A stretch of DNA of 64,000 nt, from the NCBI RefSeq assembly GCF_000193635.1, contig NZ_AEKT01000016.1, positions 1 to 64,000 of the forward strand, read 5' to 3'. This document shows positions 32,763 through 40,618 of this stretch, in pieces. Below the pieces are notes generated by a model. That model saw only the letters and a list, made by a program, of their open reading frames with translations. It searched no databases and was not told the DNA's origin. The stretch is from Weissella cibaria KACC 11862 (lineage in GTDB: Bacteria > Bacillota > Bacilli > Lactobacillales > Lactobacillaceae). Numbering within the stretch: position 1 is the stretch's first letter; every line of letters starts with the position of its first letter. Made by a program: the position numbers and the translations under genes.

Positions 32763-33839
32763 TTAATATACCGATGTTGCACTTGGACGGTAGTAAACCC
32801 ACTGTCCAGTACGCAATTGGAACCCTACACGTAAATCTTGTGTCATTATCGTGTTAGGCACTCGGAAGTACAAGGCGTTACCCGCTTTATTATTAATATA
32901 ATAGTCAAAATACGGTGTAAATCCCCCACTCGTCCAAGCAGCATTATCATCATTACCGTATAACTTCGTTGTTAATGTGGCCTGGTTATACCCGTTTAAA
33001 TACATCAACCGATCAGATTGTACGGATAGCGGACTCATAATGTTTGCACCATCCTTAGTAGACAGACGAACGGCAATTACTTGATCAGTATCTATCTTGT
33101 CTACTGGTACCGATAACCAAGCATTTCCGGCTGGAAGCGTTAGTTGTTGCGCTCCGAAAAGGTACGTATTGCGCCACTTGTTATAGTTGGATTGCTGGTT
33201 GTTCGCCAAATAATCATTCATCGTCCGTGTGCTAGTTGCGCGATAACCCGGATTTATCAACTTAAGAACACCCCAAGTATATTGATCATTAGAAAAACCG
33301 ACTGAATTATTATCCAATGTTGTCGCTGTACCAACCGTTACCGGGTTCTGCAAGGTTCCCTTATTTGCTAACACATTAAAAGTTCGAGTTACATTTCCCT
33401 TTACAACAAAACGTTGCGCGGCCGGACGGATGTATCCAGCAACAGTTGGCGCATCATTAAAGTTTTGGTTGTAATAAGCTCTCACCGTCTTATTTGCCAA
33501 ATACATATGCGTCACTGTGTTATAAAAACGGTTCGTAACCGTAAATTGTTTAGGTGTGTAACCGATCGTTTTAGTTTGTGAATACGCCACTTTGAAATTT
33601 GTTGTACGCGGTGTATTGTACCCATAAATTGCCGAGTAGCTCTTAACCGCCTTAGCATTTTTGTTGTATGTGACTTTTTGCGTACGTAGAACTGCTCCGG
33701 TCCGCGAATCAACCATACGATACGTTACGCTCACCTTAGGCACTGGCTTATACTTAGCATTCGCTGACACATTAGTCTGTCCAGCAAACATAGCCAAGCT
33801 ACTAATGGCGATCATCCCTGAAAAAATAGCTTTCTTCAT
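32763..33839 (-). CDS. Secreted protein with MucBP-like N-terminal region
   Basis: 358 residues. A signal peptide (MKKAIFSGMIAISSLAMFAG...VSANA) is followed by VSVTYRMVDSRTGAVLRTQK, which resembles the first strand pair of MucBP/mucin-binding modules. The rest is beta-rich and Asn/Thr/Tyr-rich with no LPxTG or membrane anchor, so it is probably released or held non-covalently. AGGAGAGAA precedes the ATG. Monocistronic. Adhesion role is inference. Confidence 0.65.
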   Translation of the reverse strand: MKKAIFSGMIAISSLAMFAGQTNVSANAKYKPVPKVSVTYRMVDSRTGAVLRTQKVTYNKNAKAVKSYSAIYGYNTPRTTNFKVAYSQTKTIGYTPKQFTVTNRFYNTVTHMYLANKTVRAYYNQNFNDAPTVAGYIRPAAQRFVVKGNVTRTFNVLANKGTLQNPVTVGTATTLDNNSVGFSNDQYTWGVLKLINPGYRATSTRTMNDYLANNQQSNYNKWRNTYLFGAQQLTLPAGNAWLSVPVDKIDTDQVIAVRLSTKDGANIMSPLSVQSDRLMYLNGYNQATLTTKLYGNDDNAAWTSGGFTPYFDYYINNKAGNALYFRVPNTIMTQDLRVGFQLRTGQWVYYRPSATSVY

Positions 33840-34053
33840 TTCTCTCTCCTATGTAACATAGATTCTCTTTTCTCTTATCAGCTTAAGAATAACTTAAACC
33901 AACTTTTTAAGTTTAAACTAGGCTCAGTGTTTTTTCTACACAAGATTAAATAAAATTCAACTCAAATTGCATACTAAAGAGGTCTTTTTTACTGGATAAA
34001 TCAATACAATTAATCAGAAAATTTATACTTCTATATTCGAATGGACTCACATA

Positions 34054-34085
34054 ACAAACAACGCCTATCCAACAGGACAGGCGTT
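34054..34085 (-). terminator. Terminator-like hairpin in an empty region
   Basis: Stem AACGCCTGTCC / GGATAGGCGTT (one mismatch) and T-rich GTTTGTT on the minus strand. No gene lies just upstream of it, so it may mark a lost gene. Confidence 0.5.
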
Positions 34086-34271
34086 AGAATGCTGGTTATA
34101 CGAGCATTAAACACTCATAAGAAAGATGTGATTGATTCATGTAACTCACCAGTCACTTATAAGCAGTTGGTTAATCTGCATCTAAAAATATATGAAAAAA
34201 ATATCATTTACAATCATTTTTTATCGAATTGTTTACAAAATAATGTTTTTCAGGTTTAAAAACGGGGAAAT

Positions 34272-34310
34272 AAAACCAGCAATGTCATACACGAGATTTG
34301 ACATTGCTGG
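34272..34310 (-). terminator. Terminator of the coiled-coil membrane protein gene
   Basis: Perfect 12-bp stem CCAGCAATGTCA / TGACATTGCTGG followed by TTTTATTT on the minus strand. Confidence 0.85.
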
Positions 34311-34393
34311 AATGTTTGAAGTCTGATTCAATTTTCAAATCGTTACTTTAGAAGTACTCATTTATTAAAAACATGAACAACCCTATGATTCAC

Positions 34394-35236
34394 TTATCGA
34401 CGAAGAGAACGTGCGGCTGAAGCAATAGCGTTTTCATTATTAACCGAGGCAGCGCCGATTGAAGAAACAATTGCTGCAGTTGATGCCGCTTGTGCAGCAA
34501 TCAAACTCTTTGTGTTAGCTCGTGCAGATACAATTTGTTCGTCGATCTTTCGGATAACCACTTGTTGTTGTTGTGCCATTTGCTTCATGTTGCCATTCAT
34601 GTTGTTCAACAAATTGACTGATTGACCTTGAAGTTGTTCCATTCGTTGCTGATGTGAAACCGTACTCCAAATGTTAAACCCTTCTTTCAAAGAATCAGCT
34701 CGCCCAACACGAATTAGGTCAAATACATTTGCAGCGTCAAAAGAAGTTTGCATATCGTGAGGCCAAATGGCTAGTGCGCTAGCGACTTCCTCATCATGCA
34801 AGAATTCGTTCAATAGACTTTGGTATCGATTTGATTGATTCTGCCAAAGTTGAGACTGTTCACGAGCATTGGCCACATACTCCTTTACTCCCCGAGTTTT
34901 AAACTTTGTGTAACCCCATACAATAGCGCCAGCTACCACAATTCCCAAAATTAAACCAACATATTCGACGCTTGTAGCAACAGTAATAAACATAATGTAT
35001 GCGATTGCTGCAACTACCTTACTGTTTTGCAATAACAATGTTTTACCGTATGTATATTGCTTAAGAATCGCCTCACCATTTTTGATTTGAGCGCCATACT
35101 CTGCAACTTCCGCATTGGCGTCAGATATATTCTTTTCCAAATTCTCTTTTCGATCAAAAATACCATACATATATAATGCTGTGTTTTTGTCCGTTTCTGT
35201 AGGCGTTAAACCCGTCACCGTATTCTCTTCTGCCAT
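34394..35236 (-). CDS. Membrane protein with two central TM helices and coiled coils
   Basis: 280 residues. Residues ~1-65 are helical and charged; two adjacent hydrophobic segments (VVAAIAYIMFITVATSVEYV and LILGIVVAGAIVWGY) follow around 73-112. The C-terminal half is Gln/Asn-rich and likely coiled coil, ending in Ala/Ser-rich repeats. There is no enzyme motif. It stands alone with its own terminator, beside secreted-protein genes. The build is that of a small membrane scaffold; I do not recognise a family. Confidence 0.6.
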   Translation of the reverse strand: MAEENTVTGLTPTETDKNTALYMYGIFDRKENLEKNISDANAEVAEYGAQIKNGEAILKQYTYGKTLLLQNSKVVAAIAYIMFITVATSVEYVGLILGIVVAGAIVWGYTKFKTRGVKEYVANAREQSQLWQNQSNRYQSLLNEFLHDEEVASALAIWPHDMQTSFDAANVFDLIRVGRADSLKEGFNIWSTVSHQQRMEQLQGQSVNLLNNMNGNMKQMAQQQQVVIRKIDEQIVSARANTKSLIAAQAASTAAIVSSIGAASVNNENAIASAARSLRR

Positions 35237-35433
35237 CTCTCTAATTCCTCCAATATTAAAACAGATGATTTAGATTATACTTTAATAGTATTGTTTTATA
35301 ATAAAAATCCTTAAAAAAGGCAGTCACCTTGAAGTGCAGTCCAATTATTTAGAATAAGAAAGTCACGTCACATACAAATCCAATAAAATTTGCTATTTTA
35401 GCAATCCAATTTGGCCTTTATAAAACACGTCAT

Positions 35434-35619
35434 TTATTCAGAAATTTTAAAGAATGGATTTTTCGATCCCTTGTAATAAGACCTGGTTGTCCGTCCTATT
35501 CTAAAATCACCAGTCCAGCGACCTTGCTCATCGGTCACAGGTTCCGTATCACGTTCTATTGCCCTTAAATATTTATTCTTATTGTCGTATAAGTGTATAT
35601 CCAACACCAGAATGACCAT
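35434..35619 (-). CDS. Doubtful small protein (61 residues)
   Basis: The frame gives a hydrophobic start MVILVLDIHLYDNKNKY and a basic Gly/Arg-rich end (GRWTGDFRIGRTTRSYYKGS). There is no good ribosome site upstream and no terminator; the flanks 35237-35433 and 35620-35775 are AT-rich. It may be a decayed gene end. Confidence 0.25.
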   Translation of the reverse strand: MVILVLDIHLYDNKNKYLRAIERDTEPVTDEQGRWTGDFRIGRTTRSYYKGSKNPFFKISE

Positions 35620-35775
35620 TTAACATTTTATATTGAGTACAGTAAATTCATGTATATTCTGGCAAAGTTCTATACTATCAATTTAAATGCGACGTTATAT
35701 TTCTAGCGTTTGAATAACGCACTTCATTAACTTCTATCGTACGTTTAAAAGTGCTATTAGAAGTACCTTTCATGG

Positions 35776-35781
35776 TATAAT
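35776..35781 (+). promoter_or_regulatory. Extended -10 of the toxin-antitoxin operon
   Basis: TGG TATAAT (35773-35781), 28 bp before the antitoxin start, with AAAAAAGGAGAG as ribosome site. No good -35 is seen, fitting an extended -10. Confidence 0.6.
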
Positions 35782-35809
35782 AACGATAATCAAAAAAGGA
35801 GAGTAACTT

Positions 35810-36154
35810 ATGGCAACTAAAGTACACGCAGACGCCATTCTCATGAGTGTGTCTGAATTAAAAAAGTCTCCAACACAGGCAATTGATAACGTTCAACATG
35901 CCACCAATACGCCCATCTACATCCTCAACCGGAATGAGCCAGTTGCAAACCTAGTATCAACTAGCTACGTTGAACGAAAAGAAATTCTTGAAGAAGAAAA
36001 TTCAAACTTAACAGACCTAGTAAATGAACAGGCCTACCAAATCATCGCATTGCAACGCTTATTAAACGACAATGGAGAACGACTCTCAGATTCTGAAGTT
36101 CGTGGTGATGCCGTGAATACTGATTTATCAGAAATCGAGGATGAATGGTCATGA
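35810..36154 (+). CDS. Antitoxin of a type II toxin-antitoxin pair (Phd/YefM-like)
   Basis: 114 residues. The N-terminal half, with MSVSELKKSPTQAID and PIYILNRNEPVANLVS, fits a Phd/YefM-type DNA-binding antitoxin (short beta strands and helix with a PVA(x)L strand). The C-terminal half is acidic and helical, ready to wrap a toxin. The stop overlaps the toxin start (ATGA). One of the few plus-strand genes here. Confidence 0.75.
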   Translation: MATKVHADAILMSVSELKKSPTQAIDNVQHATNTPIYILNRNEPVANLVSTSYVERKEILEEENSNLTDLVNEQAYQIIALQRLLNDNGERLSDSEVRGDAVNTDLSEIEDEWS

Positions 36155-36450
36155 CCAATAGTGGCCTAGCCTGGCTAAAAGAAGCAGTTTCTGACTATAA
36201 GAAACTTGACGGTTCTCAGAAAGTCCAAGTAGACAAGGGACTAGAAAAAATTAAAAATGATCCGTATAATGCCGGCAAGCCGTTAGCTGGTAACCTCATT
36301 ATGCTGAGGGAAATTAAAATGAAACGACTAGGCTTAAGAATTATTTTTATGCCAACGGATGAAGGTCCAATCGTTGCAGAAATAATCGTTATCGGAAAAC
36401 GCTCTGATGACCTCGCCTTCAAGCAGGCTGCTAGACGGATAAACCTTTAA
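36151..36450 (+). CDS. RelE/ParE-type toxin
   Basis: 99 residues. WLKEAVSDYKKLDGSQKVQV and KIKNDPYNAGKPLAGNL then MREIKMKRLGLRIIF and VIGKRSDDLAFKQAARRI match the RelE/ParE fold (basic beta strands and final helix). It probably acts as an mRNA interferase or gyrase inhibitor. The ATG at 36151 overlaps the antitoxin stop; another ATG two codons earlier is possible. Followed by a strong terminator. Confidence 0.78.
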   Translation: MTNSGLAWLKEAVSDYKKLDGSQKVQVDKGLEKIKNDPYNAGKPLAGNLIMLREIKMKRLGLRIIFMPTDEGPIVAEIIVIGKRSDDLAFKQAARRINL

Positions 36451-36452
36451 AC

Positions 36453-36497
36453 AAAAAGCAGTGCGTACCCAGAAATTTGGATGCGCACTGCTTTTTT
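36453..36497 (+). terminator. Terminator of the toxin-antitoxin operon
   Basis: AAAAAGCAGTGCG / CGCACTGCTTTTTT stem; works on plus and, given the A run, perhaps on minus. Confidence 0.85.
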
Positions 36498-36589
36498 AAG
36501 GTTCTATTCTTTTAGGTCTCGCTAAGAAATCACCAACGCCGTTTTTTATGTTTTACAAACATTCTCAAAAAAATAAAAACACCAATAGC

Positions 36590-36770
36590 TCAAATGTATT
36601 CGAAAGTCGATGAAAACCAGAGTTTTGACGAGCACCGTCAATGAAACAGTCAAGATTCCATTTAGAAGCGGATGCCCGTGTATAGCTTACCGTCTTAGTA
36701 CCAACGGTATCCACCGTTGTACTGTGAATTGTCGTGGATGTATACAGACAGCGCCACGGCGATTCCCTTA
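36590..36770 (-). pseudogene. Decayed copy of the wall-repeat protein
   Basis: Minus-strand DNA at 36600-36760 lines up with 37320-37445 of the intact neighbour (YNGGYRWYD, GKLYTGFRF and GVRQNQG blocks) but needs frame changes and meets stops to stay aligned. It is a remnant of the 36810-37565 repeat unit or of a duplicated gene. Confidence 0.65.
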
Positions 36771-36809
36771 AATTCAATCATAGGGTAGTTTAGTCAATCT
36801 GTGATTAGA

Positions 36810-37565
36810 TTATCCCCAAACGTCCCACTTGTCGTTGTTGTTCCCACTGTCAACAACAGCACCTGGGTTGAAGTTATCACCCTTACCGTTAGCGTTAGGA
36901 TCAGATGGTGTCGTTGGTTGTGCTGGCTGGGTGTTGCGCAAGAAGAATGTGCCGTTGTTACCGAAGTAGTAGTTCTTGCCACCGATGTTACGCCAACCTT
37001 GGACAGCACGTCCTTGGTTATCCGTGTAGTAGGTCATACCCCATGCATGGCGCCAACCATTGTCCTGCCGAATACCATTCTCAAACCAGTAGAAGGTACC
37101 CATGTAGAACTTAAATCCAGTGAACATCTTTCCATTTTGAACCCAGCGCCAACCAACACCAGGAACATTTACGTACGCATCTTTCACAACACCACGTGAG
37201 AAGAATGTACCGTTGTTACCAAAGTCGTACACAGTTGAACCAACCTTGTAAGTGCCCTGGACAGCACGTCCAGTATTGTCTGTGTAGTACGTCATACCCC
37301 AAGCAGAACGCCAACCTTGGTTTTGACGAACACCATTGATAAACCAGTAGTACGTACCCATGTAGAAGCGGAAGCCAGTGTATAACTTGCCGTGATCATA
37401 CCAACGGTAACCGCCGTTGTATTGTGAACCATCTTTGATGTAACCGGTCGTGTGAGACGTAATGCGTGCAGCACTTGCTGCTTGCGTAGTTGCCACAGTG
37501 CTGACGCCAGCCAATGTAGCAACCACTGCTACACCCGCAACAATCTTCTTCATATCAAAACTCAT
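36810..37565 (-). CDS. Secreted protein with glucan-binding-type aromatic repeats
   Basis: 251 residues. Signal peptide MKKIVAGVAVVATLAG...TQAASA, then two long repeats with matched blocks: GYRWYDHGKLYTGFRFYMGT / GWRWVQNGKMFTGFKFYMGT, YYWFINGVRQNQGWRSAWGM / FYWFENGIRQDNGWRHAWGM, and YYTDN(T/Q)GRAVQG twice. A Pro/Asn/Asp-rich tail follows. These aromatic/Gly repeats resemble glucan- or choline-binding modules of lactic acid bacterial glucansucrases, without a catalytic domain. The start is supported by AAGGAG. Probably wall- or glucan-attached. Confidence 0.75.
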   Translation of the reverse strand: MSFDMKKIVAGVAVVATLAGVSTVATTQAASAARITSHTTGYIKDGSQYNGGYRWYDHGKLYTGFRFYMGTYYWFINGVRQNQGWRSAWGMTYYTDNTGRAVQGTYKVGSTVYDFGNNGTFFSRGVVKDAYVNVPGVGWRWVQNGKMFTGFKFYMGTFYWFENGIRQDNGWRHAWGMTYYTDNQGRAVQGWRNIGGKNYYFGNNGTFFLRNTQPAQPTTPSDPNANGKGDNFNPGAVVDSGNNNDKWDVWG

Positions 37566-37679
37566 ATTTAACTCCTTAAACTTTATGCAGTTCTAACTAA
37601 TAATAAGTCTATCAAATCATGGATTTACGTCAAGCAGTCACACACATCGTCTGTATCCAAATGAAGTATGTAAAATTCT

Positions 37680-37718
37680 AAAAAATCGGTAATAACACTT
37701 CTGTCATCACCGATTTTT
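37680..37718 (-). terminator. Terminator of the 38-residue protein gene
   Basis: AAAAATCGGTGATGACAG / TTATTACCGATTTTT stem on the minus strand, T-rich at the end. Confidence 0.75.
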
Positions 37719-37790
37719 ACGACCCTTCAAATCACGTTAATCTCCAATTTTATTGTCTACCAACGCTATTGGGTATAGAGCCTTTTTTAA

Positions 37791-37907
37791 TCACTTCTTC
37801 TCGGACTTGAACCCTGTCTTCTCAACTTTCGTCACCGACCGCAGTCGTAAGGTGGCTGTTGCAAGGTTCACAACTGTTGTCTCAAATACCAATTCAAATC
37901 CTTTCAT
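37791..37907 (-). CDS. Possible 38-residue small protein
   Basis: Frame MKGFELVFETTVVNLATATL followed by a basic tail (RLRSVTKVEKTGFKSEKK). An excellent ribosome site (GGAGGTACGGGG) precedes the ATG and a terminator lies 73 nt after the stop, so this is probably translated. The N-terminal half is hydrophobic and the C-terminal basic, as in small membrane-interacting peptides. Not recognised. Confidence 0.5.
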   Translation of the reverse strand: MKGFELVFETTVVNLATATLRLRSVTKVEKTGFKSEKK

Positions 37908-37966
37908 CCCCGTACCTCCATGTCGTTATTATCAGGCCTGATACCTTTACTAACGAAATGAACCGT

Positions 37967-38776
37967 CTAGAATGTCGCAATTGTGTCTAATACACCGTCA
38001 TGATTGTTGTCGGCGACGGTCTGGGGGAACTGCTCAAGCAAAGCAGGCGCTGCGTTGGTCATTGCAAATGGCTGGCCAACCGCCTGCAACATCTCGATGT
38101 CATTTGCGCCGTCCCCGAAGGCCATCATGTCATCAAACGTCACCCCATAGTGGTTCGCCAACGTCTGCAATCCAACTGCCTTGTTCACATTGGGCGCCAC
38201 CACATCAATCATGCCGAAGCCAGACGTTGTGACGTGCGCCGTACCTGCGAGTTCGGCGTTCAACTTGGCCATAAAAGGTGTCGCTTCAGACTCGGGCCAG
38301 TTCAAAATAATCTTGATTACTGGATCAGGAATTTCCGATAAATCATCGATAAAAATCAAGTTTGGAAACTCCATCACCATATTCTGATACAATTCACCCT
38401 GACCTTTATCGGCGCGCATCATATACCCATCCGTTGCTGTGCTGTAGACGTTTCCGTGGCGTGGTGCCAAATCGTCGGCCTCAACCGTCGCCTTAACAAG
38501 TTCCAGTTGGCGTTGGTCCAAACCGTGTAAGGCTAACGTCTCGTTGTCCTTGGTGACAACTTGACCACCATTCTGGATAACATAGTCAAATCGACCGACA
38601 AACGGTGCCAAAAAATGATCCACCACGTCGCGGCTATTCCCCGTTGCTGCAACAAAATGGCCACCAGCTGCATCTAAACGATCCAATAACGCCGTAAATT
38701 TGGCAGCGTTAACTTGCTGGTGGTCATCAAAAAATGTGCCGTCCAAATCGACGGCGATTAATTTTGGTAATGTCAT
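37967..38776 (-). CDS. Cof-type HAD-superfamily hydrolase
   Basis: 269 residues: IAVDLDGTFFDDHQQVN (motif I with nucleophile Asp), VAATGNSRDVVDHFL (motif II) and FGDGANDIEMLQAV (motif IV), plus a C2 cap domain. The family dephosphorylates sugar phosphates, FMN or phospholipid precursors. The ATG at 38776 follows GAGGGG. A longer frame would add about 33 residues without support. Confidence 0.9.
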   Translation of the reverse strand: MTLPKLIAVDLDGTFFDDHQQVNAAKFTALLDRLDAAGGHFVAATGNSRDVVDHFLAPFVGRFDYVIQNGGQVVTKDNETLALHGLDQRQLELVKATVEADDLAPRHGNVYSTATDGYMMRADKGQGELYQNMVMEFPNLIFIDDLSEIPDPVIKIILNWPESEATPFMAKLNAELAGTAHVTTSGFGMIDVVAPNVNKAVGLQTLANHYGVTFDDMMAFGDGANDIEMLQAVGQPFAMTNAAPALLEQFPQTVADNNHDGVLDTIATF

Positions 38777-38834
38777 AAGATACCCCTCCGTACTGCCAGT
38801 TTCGCATACAAATCTGACAGATGCTAGTAATATC

Positions 38835-39326
38835 TTAGAATCCTTCGCGACGTAATAATTTCCCCGCGCGATCATAAACTAAAAAGGCATAACCTTGGGC
38901 GCTATCTTGGTTGTTACTGATTTTCTGGAAGCCAATCTTAATTTCTTTATCTGTATTACGACCACCCTTAGGTCCCACAAAGCGGTAACGGTCTGACGTC
39001 ACAGTTTGACGGGCCTCACGTGTTGCCAACGCTACCGCATCCGCGTAGCTCTGATCAGCGTCAGTTGGCTTAGCATCAATCGTCGCCGTGGCTGTTGTCA
39101 CCGACGTTGCTGATGAAGCCGATACGTCATCGGCTTGACTACTCGTTGATTGTGACGAGGCAATCGATTGACTACTGCTTGGTAATTTAGCTGCTGACAG
39201 GCTTGCCGCCACATGCTTCGTCGTTGTTGATTCATGCTTAGTGCCCTTCGCAACACCCAGCATCGCGACAACTAGCACTGCGATTGTCGCAATTCCCAGC
39301 ATGACCGTATTTTTCGTTATTTTCAT
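38835..39326 (-). CDS. N-terminally anchored Ser/Thr-rich extracytoplasmic protein
   Basis: 163 residues. A hydrophobic N-terminal segment (TVMLGIATIAVLVVAMLGVA) is followed by a Ser/Thr/Ala-rich linker of about 60 residues and a folded C-terminal domain of about 75 (SYADAVALATREARQTVTSD; FLVYDRAGKLLRREGF). It is probably anchored in the membrane with the C-domain outside. The start at 39326 omits a basic extension. Function unknown. Confidence 0.65.
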   Translation of the reverse strand: MKITKNTVMLGIATIAVLVVAMLGVAKGTKHESTTTKHVAASLSAAKLPSSSQSIASSQSTSSQADDVSASSATSVTTATATIDAKPTDADQSYADAVALATREARQTVTSDRYRFVGPKGGRNTDKEIKIGFQKISNNQDSAQGYAFLVYDRAGKLLRREGF

Positions 39327-39355
39327 ATCTCTTATTAACCCACGTTTTTCAATCC

Positions 39356-40465
39356 TTATAACCACATCGTGTAGTCATAATCGTCATGCAATTCAGATAA
39401 TTCACCTAGAAAGAATTCCTTCGTGTACGGAATAGTAAACATAACTTCCCCACGTTTCGGACTAGCAATTAAGCCAAAATTCAAAAGCGCCTCGCGTGCC
39501 TGACTGAGTGCTGACGTTGTTTTTCCCATACTCTCGGCAATTGCACTTGTCGTTGCAATATCGCCATCACCCATCAATTTTGCCATGGTTTGTGCATATA
39601 GCAACCTTTGTGCTGACAATTCATGCAAAATTAACCGGTGAACATTGCTGAACATCATATCCTTCGCATAATTCTCAACGGCACTAATTGCCTCATCATC
39701 AATCACTTTTACACCTAAATCCCACAATTTAGCACCAAATAATTGAATCAAATATGGATAGCCCCGGGTTTCTTTCGCCAAGTACAACGCATGTTGTTGC
39801 GACAGCGTTATCCCGTTTTTCTGCAACTCAGTGATGTACGTTGCGGCAATTTCTTTAGGGGTCGATACGGGTCGTAATTTATATTGCTGTGACCGACGTA
39901 AAAATGTCACCGCTTTATTATTCAATAGGTCGTCCATATAGAATGACAATCCCGCCATAACCAGCATGACGTTATAGCCATCTCGAACCCAAAGTTGATA
40001 CGCCTTAGCAAATTCGATCAACGTCTCGACATTAGTCTGTACTTCATCAATCGTAAACACAATCAAACGATTGCCAACTGACAATTGCTGAATAATCGGG
40101 GTGGCTTTACCATAAAAAGTCGCCAACTTCTTGTCCTGGGTCCCCAGTTTAAGCACTCCCAGATCAACACTTAAATGGACGTCTAGTTCACTAATTGTCG
40201 CCAACTCCAATGCATCCAACATAGTATCTAGTAATTTATCATCCGCCGCGGTGTTCACAAAAACCGTGTTCTTAGGAAATTTAACTCGCATCTCTTCCAT
40301 CGCAGCCGTTTTACCAGTTCCCCTTGCCCCAGTCAATAACGTGGTGCGCCAAGGGCTATTGCTATTTTTGGCAGCATCTAATAAAGATCGCATTAACGTT
40401 TCCTGACCCAAAAACACATTAGGTAGTTTCCCAAAATTAGGTGAAAACGGATTTACTTTTGCCAT
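39356..40465 (-). CDS. AAA-type orphan ATPase with C-terminal winged-helix-like region
   Basis: 369 residues. Walker A LTGARGTGKTAAM near residue 48, a Walker B-like IVFTIDEVQ near 130 and a sensor region (NVMLVMAGLSFYM). The C-terminus looks like a helix-turn-helix domain (IATTSAIAESMGKTTSALSQ...AREAL). This is the Orc1/Cdc6-like or STAND-like orphan ATPase build often found in accessory regions of Gram-positives. No partner enzyme is seen nearby. The ATG at 40465 has GAGG nine bases upstream. Confidence 0.7.
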   Translation of the reverse strand: MAKVNPFSPNFGKLPNVFLGQETLMRSLLDAAKNSNSPWRTTLLTGARGTGKTAAMEEMRVKFPKNTVFVNTAADDKLLDTMLDALELATISELDVHLSVDLGVLKLGTQDKKLATFYGKATPIIQQLSVGNRLIVFTIDEVQTNVETLIEFAKAYQLWVRDGYNVMLVMAGLSFYMDDLLNNKAVTFLRRSQQYKLRPVSTPKEIAATYITELQKNGITLSQQHALYLAKETRGYPYLIQLFGAKLWDLGVKVIDDEAISAVENYAKDMMFSNVHRLILHELSAQRLLYAQTMAKLMGDGDIATTSAIAESMGKTTSALSQAREALLNFGLIASPKRGEVMFTIPYTKEFFLGELSELHDDYDYTMWL

Positions 40466-40566
40466 ATAAGTGGCCTCATTTCCGAATGTTTCCTCTATTA
40501 TACCCCACGCCAATATATATAAGGACAAAAATTCATATTCGCATAAATATATATAGTTATATAACG

Positions 40567-40612
40567 AAAAACACCGTCTCTGCACACTGCTTGTGCGGAG
40601 GCGGTGTTTATA
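40567..40612 (-). terminator. Terminator of the S9 peptidase gene
   Basis: AACACCGCCTCCGCAC / GTGCAGAGACGGTGTT stem (mismatches) and TTTTTC on the minus strand. Confidence 0.8.
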
Positions 40613-40618
40613 TTATTG

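Larger units (their letters stand above)
33840..34393. other. Gene-free stretch with two hairpins
   Basis: AT-rich DNA without a supported gene. A 72-codon plus-strand frame at 34041 lacks a ribosome site and crosses a hairpin. It holds a palindrome CTATGTTACATAG near 33851-33863 and two terminator-like hairpins, listed separately. Confidence 0.6.

Noticed and set aside
34041-34259. 72-codon plus-strand frame in an AT-rich gap
   Set aside because: No ribosome site, crosses a hairpin, no recognisable protein features.
35300-35345. Insertion-sequence end
   Set aside because: CACCTTGAAGTG-type inverted bases are short and no transposase or second end is seen.
37753-37941. 62-codon plus-strand frame
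   Set aside because: Overlaps the better-supported minus-strand 38-residue gene and has no ribosome site.
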